Below are positions 33,344 through 42,259 of a stretch of 64,000 nucleotides of DNA, one piece after another. The first letter of the stretch is position 1; every line of letters begins with the position of its first letter. Both the position numbers and the translations under genes were made by a program. Source of the stretch: Candidatus Peribacteria bacterium. Lineage in GTDB: Bacteria; Patescibacteriota; Gracilibacteria; Peribacterales; Peribacteraceae. The stretch is taken from NCBI GenBank assembly GCA_023038255.1, contig CP082927.1, positions 820,146-884,145 on the forward strand, given 5' to 3'. The notes under the pieces were generated by a model. That model ran no database searches. It was not told where the DNA came from and was given only the letters and a program-made list of their open reading frames with translations.

Positions 33344-34443
33344 TCACCCAGATTGCAGACAACCGGCAGGAGTGGGATGACTTTCTGAAAAGCCAGCGCT
33401 TCTCGCCGTTCCTCCAGAGCTGGACTATGGGAGAGGTCTACCGCGATATCGGACAAGAACCGGTCAGACTGGAAGTGCGCGATGATGGAAAGATTGTCGG
33501 TATCTGTCAGGCGATTTTGGTACCCGCACGCAGAGGACGGCATTTGATGGTGCAGTATGGACCAGTGGTCGGTTATGGGTTATCGGTTATGGGTCATGGG
33601 GTTTTTGAAATGTTGGTTGATGGATTGAAAGAAGAAGCCCGGAAGCATCGCTGTAGTTTTGTACGCATGAGCCCCTTTGCCTCCGATACTCATCAAGAGC
33701 AACTCAAAGGAATCTCATCACCTCTGCATCTTTTAGCGGAGCACATCTGGTATCTCCCCCTCACAACCGACGATCAGTGGCCCCCCGTAACCCATCACTC
33801 ATTACCCATAACCAAAAGATCAGAAGAAGAGATCCTCATGGCAATGCGAAAGACGACTAGAAACCTCATTCGGAGAGCCGAGAAAGACGGCGTCACCGTT
33901 GAGCTGTCGACTGATCCGGTTCGCGATGTGGAAGAGTTCATCAAGCTCCATGATGAAACCCGCAAGCGCCATCACTTCACGCCCTACACCAACAGCTTTT
34001 TCCGCGCGCAGGTGAAGCGATTCGCGGAAGCCGGAAACGTTCTCGTTTATATCGCAAAACACGAAGGACAGATTCTCGCGACCTCCATCCACATGCAGTT
34101 TGGCGGTGAGACCAGCTATCATCATGGCGCCAGTGTGATGACCAAAGTCCCCGCAAGCTACCTGCTCCAGTGGCGCGCGATTCAGGATGCCATCAAGCGC
34201 GGCGACAGCGTCTATAACTTCTGGGGCATTGCACCCATGAGCGAGAAAAAGTCTGAAGACGGACAGGAATCCAAGGCAGAAATCCTGAATCCGAAACATC
34301 CTTTTGCAGGAGTGACACTCTTCAAGACCGGCTTTGGCGGAAAGCTGCTCAACCTCGAACACTGCTTCGATCTCCCGCTCTCATCGAAATACTATCTGAC
34401 GAGAACATTTGAATACATCCGCAAGTGGAAGCGCGGGTTTTAA
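33340..34443 (+). CDS. FemX/FemAB-like peptidyltransferase with two heptamer insertions
   Basis: The protein of 367 residues has the two GNAT-like halves of FemABX enzymes, with SPFLQSWTMGEVYRDIG near the N terminus, RKTTRNLIRRAEKDGV, LHDETRKRHHF and GASVMTKVPASYLLQWRAI in the second half. These enzymes add amino acids from aminoacyl-tRNA to lipid II side chains. Two stretches, VVGYGLSVMGHGVF and PPVTHHSLPITKRS, are encoded by heptamer arrays in inverted orientation and have no counterpart in the family. Coupled to the MurF-like operon. Confidence 0.8.
   Translation: MITQIADNRQEWDDFLKSQRFSPFLQSWTMGEVYRDIGQEPVRLEVRDDGKIVGICQAILVPARRGRHLMVQYGPVVGYGLSVMGHGVFEMLVDGLKEEARKHRCSFVRMSPFASDTHQEQLKGISSPLHLLAEHIWYLPLTTDDQWPPVTHHSLPITKRSEEEILMAMRKTTRNLIRRAEKDGVTVELSTDPVRDVEEFIKLHDETRKRHHFTPYTNSFFRAQVKRFAEAGNVLVYIAKHEGQILATSIHMQFGGETSYHHGASVMTKVPASYLLQWRAIQDAIKRGDSVYNFWGIAPMSEKKSEDGQESKAEILNPKHPFAGVTLFKTGFGGKLLNLEHCFDLPLSSKYYLTRTFEYIRKWKRGF
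33571..33598 (+). repeat. Heptamer array GGTTATG inside the FemX-like gene
   Basis: Units GGTTATG, GGTTATC, GGTTATG, GGTCATG are read in frame. It forms an inverted pair with 33784-33811. Confidence 0.9.
33784..33811 (+). repeat. Heptamer array CCCGTAA inside the FemX-like gene
   Basis: Units CCCGTAA, CCCATCA, CTCATTA, CCCATAA are read in frame. It is oriented opposite to 33571-33598, 185 bp away. Confidence 0.9.
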
Positions 34444-34488
34444 GATGAAAACATTCCAAATCCCCAGCCGTGACCTTATACTTTTCCC

Positions 34489-34827
34489 ATGCCTAAAAAA
34501 ATCACCCCGGATACCGAACCTGTTGTCATCGACCACAACAGTAACACCCCGCCCATGACGCACGATCTCAGTGTGGAACAGAAGCTGGATATTATCGTCA
34601 CCTACCTCCATCGTATGGACCGCCGCGATCACTGGCGGACCATCGGCGGATTTTTCCGCGGAGTACTGACACTGGTTCCCATCTTTATTTTTGTCGCAAG
34701 CGCCTGGTACTTCTACGCGCACGGGACCGAGTTCATGCAGCAGCTCACGGATATGTCTGTCAAAAGTATGACGAGTCAGGAAAGCCTGATGGACCGATTG
34801 AACGGGTACATGCAGCCGAAGAAATAA
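34489..34827 (+). CDS. Small single-pass membrane protein
   Basis: The 112-residue protein has a charged N-terminal half with DLSVEQKLDIIVTYLHRMD, one membrane segment near residues 62-82 and a polar tail. It resembles small CPR proteins of unknown role; no family assigned. TATACT is exactly 6 bp before the ATG (leaderless). A long hairpin follows. Confidence 0.6.
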   Translation: MPKKITPDTEPVVIDHNSNTPPMTHDLSVEQKLDIIVTYLHRMDRRDHWRTIGGFFRGVLTLVPIFIFVASAWYFYAHGTEFMQQLTDMSVKSMTSQESLMDRLNGYMQPKK

Positions 34828-34842
34828 AAAAAAGCATATGGG

Positions 34843-34874
34843 ACAGAGAAGCGTCGCGTTTGGCGCTTCTCTGT
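34843..34874. terminator. Long hairpin between convergent genes
   Basis: ACAGAGAAGCG and CGCTTCTCTGT pair perfectly over 11 bp. The T run lies on the minus-strand side after CCCATATGC, so it would best terminate the deacetylase-like gene. Confidence 0.7.
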
Positions 34875-34895
34875 ATTGTATGGCTGTGAAAGTGT

Positions 34896-36329
34896 TTATT
34901 TCGTCGTTGCCAGTGTCACCACCTCCTCCGCTGTCATGTTCGGGAAGATATCAATGCCCGGGATATTCAGGAGCTGATCGCGGGTGAAGACCTTGTCAGA
35001 TCCCGTGCCAAGGCCCATCAGATACCCGGCCTGACTCGCGAGTTCCATCACGCGATCGTTGCTGCCGCCCTGCGGATAGGCAACAGCCACCACATCTTTG
35101 TTGGTGAGATCTTCAATAATCTTGCGGCTCTGCTTGAGCTCGAGTTCCACCTGTGCGTTTGTAAGCGCGCGGAGATCGTCACCGGTGTGCGTGTTCGGCT
35201 GCACATCAAAGCCGTTGGCCATGAGGTTCAAGAGTGTTTTCTGCGTGATGCCACTGAGTCCGATGTAACGGGTCTGAATGAAGAACGTTGCGTCGATGTT
35301 CGCAGCAATGAGTGCATCGGACAGAGCGCGGACGTTGTCCGGGGTGATGCCTGTGACAGCAACAATCACGTTCTTGTCATCCAGGCGGATATCGCGGCGC
35401 TGCTGTTCCACGAGCTGATCGTGGAATTTTGCAAACGTCGTGAAGGTCTTTCCAGCAGCCTTCAGTGCTGCAACATGGTCTGTGAGTGACTTCAGGATTT
35501 CCGTCTCCTGGCCCTTCGTGAGCTGATAGTGGAGAACAGGCAGCGTGTACTGGTTCTGGCGGACAATGAAGTTCGGGGTGAAGGGTGACAGATACGACAT
35601 CGCGACATAGCCCACTTTCCCGTCGTAGGTCACATTGGCCCATGCGCCATTAATGCTGTTTGGCTTCACAATGGTCTGACCCGGAATCTCGCCAAGCTTC
35701 TCGCTCGACTGATTCGCCTCCTTGCGCATGTTCACAAATCCGTAGCTCACAAAGTACTGACCCTCAAACGCCTTCTTCTCCTCTGCCAGCTTTTCATCGC
35801 TCGTCATTTTTGCAATGTAGCGAATGGACACAAATCCCGTCTGACCTGCAGCCGTCTTCACCTCCGCCCACCCCGCATTTGGAAAGGAGAGGACCTCCAC
35901 AGAGTCGCCGTACACCAGACGTGCAACGTTTGCTGCAGTCGTGGATGTTTTGTCACGGACATTCAGGAATTCATTTGTCACGCGATACACGTTCTTGCCG
36001 ACCGTTCCCTGTCCGGCACGGATGGAGTTATACGTAGAGACCATGGAAAGATCCAGCACAGCCGTGTCGGTTGCCCCTGATCCTGAATCGACCCCTTCCA
36101 GATACGGCGATGCGCCGGTTCCGGTCAAGGCTCCGCTTGCCGCCTGCTGCGCCAGATCGTGCGCTTCATCAATATTTTCCTGGGTAAAAACAAAATCCTG
36201 ATCTTCCCCTACATCCTCAGGACCGTTGCATCCGGCAAAGAGAATGCCGAAGGATGCGACGAGCAGAAACGCGATGAACGGAGCGGGAGTCCGGGAACGG
36301 GAACGGGAAGAGGAATACGAGCGGGCCAT
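34896..36329 (-). CDS. Lipoprotein with two SH3b domains and a degenerate polysaccharide deacetylase domain
   Basis: A Ser/Arg-rich start, membrane segment and lipobox (ILFAGC) are followed by two SH3b domains (near residues 115-175 and 190-245). The C-terminal domain has the deacetylase layout: NVRALSDALIAANIDATFFIQT, THTGDD and VAYPQGGSND. The NodB catalytic TFDDG is replaced by VTGITPDN, and the H-x3-H metal motif is reduced to one His. It may bind peptidoglycan without deacetylating it. Anchored outside by Lgt. Confidence 0.75.
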   Translation of the reverse strand: MARSYSSSRSRSRTPAPFIAFLLVASFGILFAGCNGPEDVGEDQDFVFTQENIDEAHDLAQQAASGALTGTGASPYLEGVDSGSGATDTAVLDLSMVSTYNSIRAGQGTVGKNVYRVTNEFLNVRDKTSTTAANVARLVYGDSVEVLSFPNAGWAEVKTAAGQTGFVSIRYIAKMTSDEKLAEEKKAFEGQYFVSYGFVNMRKEANQSSEKLGEIPGQTIVKPNSINGAWANVTYDGKVGYVAMSYLSPFTPNFIVRQNQYTLPVLHYQLTKGQETEILKSLTDHVAALKAAGKTFTTFAKFHDQLVEQQRRDIRLDDKNVIVAVTGITPDNVRALSDALIAANIDATFFIQTRYIGLSGITQKTLLNLMANGFDVQPNTHTGDDLRALTNAQVELELKQSRKIIEDLTNKDVVAVAYPQGGSNDRVMELASQAGYLMGLGTGSDKVFTRDQLLNIPGIDIFPNMTAEEVVTLATTK

Positions 36330-36354
36330 AAGAGTGGAAGGAATAAGGGGGAAA

Positions 36355-38058
36355 TTACATGCGGTCTGGGACGCGCAATGTGAGAAGTTCGGCGCCGGTT
36401 TTCAGGACAGTCGCCGTTAGGGATGTAAGTGACAAACGAAGATCGCGCTGAGGTGTCTCAGCCTGAAGAATGTTTTCCGTGTTATAGAAGGAATTGAAAT
36501 CCTGACACAGCTGGTACAGGAAATTCGCAAGTTTGTGTGGCAAATGTTCGCTCCGCGCTTCAACCAGAACCTGCGGGAACTGGAGCAATGTTCCAATCAG
36601 AATTCTCTCCGGCATAGACAGCTCTTTCACCCCAATTTCCAATTTCCAATTTCCAATTTCCTTCTCGGCCTTACGGAGAACAGACTTCGCACGCGCATGC
36701 GTGTACTGCAGATACGGCGCGCTGTTTCCTTCAAAGCTCAGCATCTTGTCCCAGTCGAACACCATATCCATTTTGCGGTTCTGACTGAGGATGCCGTAGA
36801 CGAGTGCCCCGACGCCCATCATGTTCGCCAGCTCTTCTGCATTATCAGTCTGGATGGTTTCGCCACGCTCTTCTGTAATAGCCCTTGCGCGGGCAACCGC
36901 CTCTTCAATCACATGTTCCAGTTTGAGCACTGTTCCCTTGCGTGTACTCATGGAAGAATCAGAAAAACGCATGCGTCCGAAGAGCACATTTTCAAAGGTC
37001 GGAATATCCCATTCAAGCTGCTGACACGTTGCAACCAGCTGCTGAAAATGCATCTTCTGGGCAATGTCTGTCAGGATGTAGATGGCCTGCGGATGATATG
37101 TCTCCATGCGGTATTTCATCTGTGCAATATCGCGCGTGGAATAGAGTGTCGCTCCATCACTTTTCTGGACAAGATACGGCGGCAGTTTTGACTCTTCGGG
37201 AAACTGCACAATCCACGACCCACCTTCCCCTTCCACGAATACCTTCTTTTTTTTGCCGGCCTCCAAAAGAGGTTCCATTTTGTCTTCGTAAAAACTCTCA
37301 CCCTTATCAATATCAAACGAAACATGGAGCTTGGTGTAGAGATCCGCCAGAGACTCTTTGGTGACGCTTACGACATCCATCCAGAATGCACGAAGCGCAG
37401 CATCCCCACTCTCCAGTTTTCGGAAGGCCTCACGCCCCTGATCCTCCAGTGTTTCATCGTTCTCCACTTCTTTATGAAAGCGTACATACAAATCCAGAAG
37501 TTCATCGAGCGTACAGTCTTTCACCGGTTTCCCCCCTCCCCATTTTTCATACGCCACAGCGAGTTTCCCGAACTGCGTTCCCCAATCTCCAATATAGTTC
37601 CACGCAAGAACAGGATACCCTGTGTGTCTGTAGAGGTTCACGAGCGCCTGTCCGATTGTTGTTCCGATGATGTGATGGATGCCAAGGGGTTTGGCAATAT
37701 TCGGCTGTGAGTATTCGATGATCACCGGTGCTTCATCGCGTGTCTTTTGGGGAGTGCAGGCGTGCAGAGTTTCTTCCAGTTCTTTCATGAGTGCTGCGGG
37801 TGTCAGCCAGATGTTGACGTACCCCGCTCCCGCAACCTCCGCTTTTTCAACAGACGGGCTGTTCGTGAGGGCCTCCACAATCTGCATCGCCACGTCCTGA
37901 GGTTTCAGGTTTTTTGCACGTGCAATTCTGAGTGCAACAATCGTCGTAATGTCGCCGTGTGTGGCCTCCTTCGGGGTCTGCCACTCCACCGGAATATCAC
38001 TGATTCCAAACAGTGATTGCACTGCCTGATTGGCTTCGGTGGCAAGGAAGGAAAACAT
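36355..38058 (-). CDS. argS: Arginyl-tRNA synthetase
   Basis: ArgRS of 567 residues, with the N-terminal domain, PNIAKPLGIHHIIGTTIG (the HIGH-motif region, read here as GIHH), WNYIGDWGTQFGKL, MSTRKGTVLKLEHVIEEA (KMSKS variant) and the DALR anticodon-binding domain. Residues EKEIGNWKLEIGVKE are encoded by a CCAATTT heptamer array at the start of the DALR domain. ATG 38058 is chosen; GTG 38070 is also possible. The MSTRKG loop groups it with mitochondrial/archaeal-like ArgRS. Confidence 0.92.
   Translation of the reverse strand: MFSFLATEANQAVQSLFGISDIPVEWQTPKEATHGDITTIVALRIARAKNLKPQDVAMQIVEALTNSPSVEKAEVAGAGYVNIWLTPAALMKELEETLHACTPQKTRDEAPVIIEYSQPNIAKPLGIHHIIGTTIGQALVNLYRHTGYPVLAWNYIGDWGTQFGKLAVAYEKWGGGKPVKDCTLDELLDLYVRFHKEVENDETLEDQGREAFRKLESGDAALRAFWMDVVSVTKESLADLYTKLHVSFDIDKGESFYEDKMEPLLEAGKKKKVFVEGEGGSWIVQFPEESKLPPYLVQKSDGATLYSTRDIAQMKYRMETYHPQAIYILTDIAQKMHFQQLVATCQQLEWDIPTFENVLFGRMRFSDSSMSTRKGTVLKLEHVIEEAVARARAITEERGETIQTDNAEELANMMGVGALVYGILSQNRKMDMVFDWDKMLSFEGNSAPYLQYTHARAKSVLRKAEKEIGNWKLEIGVKELSMPERILIGTLLQFPQVLVEARSEHLPHKLANFLYQLCQDFNSFYNTENILQAETPQRDLRLSLTSLTATVLKTGAELLTLRVPDRM
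36632..36661 (+). repeat. Heptamer array CCAATTT inside argS
   Basis: Four exact CCAATTT units plus CC, read in frame as KEIGNWKLEIG. Confidence 0.9.
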
Positions 38059-38272
38059 GGGTCTGAACACAAACGCTATTCAATAAAACGGCTGAACTAT
38101 ATCAGGGAAAAGCGGGGTTTCTATATGAAAACATTATTTGATCTTGCTCACACTTTCTACTCATGGTTTGAACACAATTTACTGCTCTGCGAAAGACTCT
38201 CCAGGTCGCGGAAAAAAAGGCCTCCACACAGAGCATTAGCAGTCCCTTCCGGGGTCCGGTAGAATGACTGCC

Positions 38273-39094
38273 GTGCACACATCCACCCGACATATTTCTC
38301 TACTCCTTGCGGCCCTGCTTTTGACCCAGTGCAAAGCAGCAGACAAGCCCCAGATTCCTGATGCTGTTTTCGGTGCGCAGATCGGTGTCATACAGACTGC
38401 AGAACTCCTGTCCGGAGTCCGGTTGCGCGCTGCGCCGGGAGCACTGCTTGGACTCTATATTGCCGGGTTCATGGTGAACGAATCAGGAGTGTTTGTGCAG
38501 GGGGCAATGTACGGCGTCGACACCGGACTCGACTCCCTTCTCGACAGCGAGGAAAGTCCCGGCGAATCCTTTGAACTTCTCCAGCAACTGGGTGTCGTGC
38601 TGCAGGTAAATATTCCGGACATGCTGAACCGCAGCACAGACAGACAGCAGACTCTCGATGCGTATATCGATACGCTCACACAGGTCTACGACCGGAGCAA
38701 GACACACCTCACCGCTCTCAAGCAACAACAGACCGCACTCCTGAATACAAGACGTGAAAAGCGTTCCCGTGTGGTCGCCATTCAGCATGACCTCAACCTG
38801 GCCCTGCAGAAAAAAGACTACACCACCGCCAGCGTGAAGCAGTCGGAAATCGTAGAAGCCAAATCCGAGCAGGCAACGGCGGATGCAGAAGTGAACCAGA
38901 GTCAAAGTACCATCACGCTGTATACGAATCTGAACAAGGTTGCAGACAGGCGCCTTGCGGCTATCAGCGTCAATCGCGAGGCTTTAATTGCGGGAATCAC
39001 CGTTGTGGATGTGCCAGGAATCCAGGAACTCGGGGTGTTGGATACCAAAACCGGTACCAGATCGGGCAATAACTCCAATATATTCGGGAATTAG
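38273..39094 (+). CDS. Lipoprotein with coiled coil, upstream of the VirB4-like gene
   Basis: From GTG 38273 a signal peptide (HISLLLAALLLTQC) ends in a lipobox. The mature protein of about 250 residues has a hydrophobic patch (GALLGLYIAGFMV) and a helical region from about residue 125 to 235 with strong heptad character. TAGAAT is 7 bp before the GTG; an ATG at 38264 overlaps that box. The next gene is the VirB4-like ATPase, so a periplasmic role in a T4SS-like apparatus is plausible but unproven. Confidence 0.6.
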   Translation: MHTSTRHISLLLAALLLTQCKAADKPQIPDAVFGAQIGVIQTAELLSGVRLRAAPGALLGLYIAGFMVNESGVFVQGAMYGVDTGLDSLLDSEESPGESFELLQQLGVVLQVNIPDMLNRSTDRQQTLDAYIDTLTQVYDRSKTHLTALKQQQTALLNTRREKRSRVVAIQHDLNLALQKKDYTTASVKQSEIVEAKSEQATADAEVNQSQSTITLYTNLNKVADRRLAAISVNREALIAGITVVDVPGIQELGVLDTKTGTRSGNNSNIFGN

Positions 39095-39156
39095 GCGAAA
39101 CCGGCCTGTTGCGGGAAATTGGTCTTTCTGCTATACTAACTAGATACGTTTTCCGC

Positions 39157-41133
39157 ATGCCTGACACAAATACTCCAATCGGCCCAGACACAACTCCCCT
39201 GCCTCCAGCAGGAAATGGGGTTCTTCCGCCTGTCAGCCTCAAGCAGGAACCGCCGATGATGCAGGCTATTGATGACCTGCTCGGTCTCCACAAACAGACA
39301 ATTGATGTGCTCGACAAGAAAAAGGATGACGAGACCTGGACCGCCGACGAGCGCGAAGCCATCAAGCGGTATGAAGAAGGTCTGCAGAAAATGCTGGATC
39401 TGATTGCCCCTGCCGGTATGCAGGTCCGCAATAAAGATATTGTCATGAACGACCTGTACGCACGGACGTTCTATACCTACAACTGGCCAAACTATATTTA
39501 TCCGAACTGGCTCGCGCAGACCATCAACATGACCGCAACCATGGATATCGCCCAGTACATTTACCCGACCTCGAACAAGGCGATCATGAAAATGCTCCGC
39601 AAGAAAGTTGCGGAACTCCGCTCCAGCATCCGTATGCTGGAACAGCGCGGTATTGTCCGCGACCCGACACTCGAGGCAGCGCTGCAGGACGCCGAAGAAC
39701 TGCGTGACCTCCTTGCACGCGGCCAGGAAAAACTCTTCCAGTTCGGTATGTACATCACGCTGTATGCGGAGGATGAAGAGCATCTCAAAAAGCTCCAGAC
39801 TGACCTTGAATCTATGCTCGGAGGAAAGCTCGTGCTCACAAAGCCGGCCCTCTTCCAGATGGAACACGCGTGGACCAGCACGTTGCCGCTCTGTCTCGAT
39901 GAAATCGAGATCAACCGCAACATGAACACCTCGCCACTCGCAGCCAGTTTCCCGTTCAGCTCGAGTGACCTGACGGACGACCACGGTATTCTCTACGGTA
40001 TCAACCGCCACAACGACTCGCTAATTATCTTTGACCGCTTCGATCTCCCGAACGCCAACTCCAATATCTTCGCAACCTCCGGAGCCGGTAAGTCCTTCAC
40101 CGCGAAGCTGGAACTCCTGCGCTACCTGATGCTCGGAACCGAGGTGCTCGTCATCGACCCGGAAAATGAATACACCAACCTCTGCGAAGCAGTCGACGGT
40201 TCGTTCATTCCCCTCTCCATCCAGAGTCCGTTCCGCATCAATCCTTTCGATCTGCCGAAGGCAATCCGCGGTGACGAAGCTGCGCCTGGTGAAGTGCTCC
40301 GCTCTGCGGTCATCAATATCCACGGCCTCCTGAAGCTGATGCTCGGCCCCATTACCCCGACCGAAGACGGTGTGCTGGATAAAGCAATTCTTGATACCTA
40401 CGCCCTGAACGGCATTACGCTCACCACAGATGATCTGACTGCCAATGACCCGCCAACCCTCGGTCAGCTGGTCGATGTGCTGATGACAACCGATGGCGGT
40501 GAGAACATGGGAAAGGTGCTCCAGAAATACACAACAGGAAGCTTCGCCGGCCTGTTTGATCAGAAGACAAACGTCGAGCTCAATAAGCAGATGGTCGTCT
40601 TCCAGATCCGCGACCTCGAAGAACAGCTCCGCCCGATCGCCATCTACGTGGTCCTGAACTTCCTCTGGAACCGCATCCGCACTGAACTCAAGAAGCGCCT
40701 GCTCGTGATTGATGAAGCCTGGAACCTCATGCAGCACGAAGACTCCGCACGCTTCCTCTACGGCATCGTAAAGCGCGCCCGTAAGTACTACCTGGGCGTC
40801 ACGACCATCACACAGGACGTCGATGACTTCGTGGAGTCTCCGTTCGGAAAACCGATCATCACAAACTCCTCACTACAGCTGCTGATGAAGCAGTCCCCGA
40901 CCACAGTCGATAGCCTCCAGAAACTCTTCTACCTGACAGATGGTGAGAAGTACGTCCTCCTGAACTCAGACGTCGGACAGGGCATTCTCTTTGCCGGGTA
41001 CAAGCATGTGGCTACAGAAATTGTCGCAAGCACGGAGGAATCCAAACTGATCACAACGAAGCCAAGCGAGGTGGCAGCTCAGCAGAGAGCAACCGCCCAG
41101 AAGAAAATGAGCGATGCAGAGAAAAAGGAATAA
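39157..41133 (+). CDS. VirB4/TraC-family T4SS ATPase
   Basis: The protein of 658 residues has Walker A FATSGAGKSFTAK near residue 305, ENEYTNLCEAVDG after it, Walker B LLVIDEAWNLM near residue 505, and the ITQDVDDF sensor region. An N-terminal domain of about 280 residues fits VirB4 family ATPases that drive pilus and secretion assembly. No VirB3 fusion or other T4SS core genes are adjacent, but pilin-like genes occur at 10618, 45685-47145 and 63315. ATG 39157 is chosen; TATACT lies 19 bp before it. Confidence 0.85.
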   Translation: MPDTNTPIGPDTTPLPPAGNGVLPPVSLKQEPPMMQAIDDLLGLHKQTIDVLDKKKDDETWTADEREAIKRYEEGLQKMLDLIAPAGMQVRNKDIVMNDLYARTFYTYNWPNYIYPNWLAQTINMTATMDIAQYIYPTSNKAIMKMLRKKVAELRSSIRMLEQRGIVRDPTLEAALQDAEELRDLLARGQEKLFQFGMYITLYAEDEEHLKKLQTDLESMLGGKLVLTKPALFQMEHAWTSTLPLCLDEIEINRNMNTSPLAASFPFSSSDLTDDHGILYGINRHNDSLIIFDRFDLPNANSNIFATSGAGKSFTAKLELLRYLMLGTEVLVIDPENEYTNLCEAVDGSFIPLSIQSPFRINPFDLPKAIRGDEAAPGEVLRSAVINIHGLLKLMLGPITPTEDGVLDKAILDTYALNGITLTTDDLTANDPPTLGQLVDVLMTTDGGENMGKVLQKYTTGSFAGLFDQKTNVELNKQMVVFQIRDLEEQLRPIAIYVVLNFLWNRIRTELKKRLLVIDEAWNLMQHEDSARFLYGIVKRARKYYLGVTTITQDVDDFVESPFGKPIITNSSLQLLMKQSPTTVDSLQKLFYLTDGEKYVLLNSDVGQGILFAGYKHVATEIVASTEESKLITTKPSEVAAQQRATAQKKMSDAEKKE

Positions 41134-41135
41134 CG

Positions 41136-42122
41136 TTACTGCGCAGCCTCAGCTTCCTCCTCAATCACTTTCCAGCGCACTTCCGGTTTCAGCTTTCCGC
41201 TCACCGCAAAGCCGGCTGCTTTCTTGTGCCCGCCGCCACTCAGATTCCCGGCCATGGCCGCCACATCGACATCGTCCCGGAGTGTCCGCAGGCTCCCTTT
41301 TACTTTGCCGTCACGCTCAGACAGCACCATGGAGAAGCGCATGCCCGGCACCGCATTCACATAGTCGATCGCGCCTGCGAGCTCTGAGTAATCCGCTCCC
41401 GTTGCACGGAAATCTCCTTCGGTTACGGCACTGATGGCTCCCCCCTCTTCCGATACACTGATTTTTTCGAGCACACGCCCCCAGAGTTTGAGTGTGCTGA
41501 GTTTTGCCGTCCGGAACACCGCCGTCACAATCATCTGCTGGCGCGCCCCTGCACGGAGCAGGCGGCCGACTGTCCTGTACACGCCCGGCGTGGTGTTGCT
41601 ATGGAGCAGTCCGCCGGTATCGGTATAGACACCGGTCAAAAGCGCAGTCGCCACATCAGGGTTCATGTTCCACAGGAGGAGATCTGCGAGCATGACGACA
41701 ATTTCACAGGTGGATGCCGCCTCAGGCACGAGGAGGTTGACTGTGCCAAAGCGCGGATTGCCCGGGTGATGATCAATCATCACCGTTGGAATAGTACCGT
41801 CAAAAAGCTGCGGATGTGTCACATGCATCTCCGTCATTTTTGCCTCTGCGCAATCCACAATCACTGCGGCATCGCCTGCTTCGAATGTCGGTGGAGGTGC
41901 AATACGTTTGGCCGTGTTCAGAAACTGAAAAGTTTCCGGCACCGGATCCACACAATGAAGCGTGACCTGTATGTTAGGAAATTGCTGCTCCAAAAGAAGT
42001 GCGATACCCACCACCGATCCGATCGCATCGCCGTCCGGCCCACGATGACAGATGCACGCAATCCGTTTTGCTTTGGAGAGAAGGTCTGCTGCCGCGCGCG
42101 CGTCTGCGTGAGTGAGAGACAT
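41136..42122 (-). CDS. nrnA: DHH/DHHA1 phosphoesterase (NrnA-like)
   Basis: The 328-residue protein shows the DHH pattern: CHRGPDGDAIGS, VIVDCAEA, MIDHHPGN, TGVYTDTGGL, and the DHHA1 part GSLRTLRDDVDVAAMAG with GGGHKKAAGF. NrnA degrades nanoRNA oligonucleotides and can dephosphorylate pAp. Length fits. The ATG at 42122 is preferred to 42161. It is convergent with the VirB4-like gene, two bases apart. Confidence 0.9.
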   Translation of the reverse strand: MSLTHADARAAADLLSKAKRIACICHRGPDGDAIGSVVGIALLLEQQFPNIQVTLHCVDPVPETFQFLNTAKRIAPPPTFEAGDAAVIVDCAEAKMTEMHVTHPQLFDGTIPTVMIDHHPGNPRFGTVNLLVPEAASTCEIVVMLADLLLWNMNPDVATALLTGVYTDTGGLLHSNTTPGVYRTVGRLLRAGARQQMIVTAVFRTAKLSTLKLWGRVLEKISVSEEGGAISAVTEGDFRATGADYSELAGAIDYVNAVPGMRFSMVLSERDGKVKGSLRTLRDDVDVAAMAGNLSGGGHKKAAGFAVSGKLKPEVRWKVIEEEAEAAQ

Positions 42123-42259
42123 AAAGGGTCTCACAGTACGACGAATATGACAGACGAACAAACATATGCTGTTGCGGAATATTCTTCTGTTTGTTGTGAT
42201 TCACAGATGCAAGAAAAAGATGACACGCACGAAACACATCATGCTGTACACTGTGTGCG

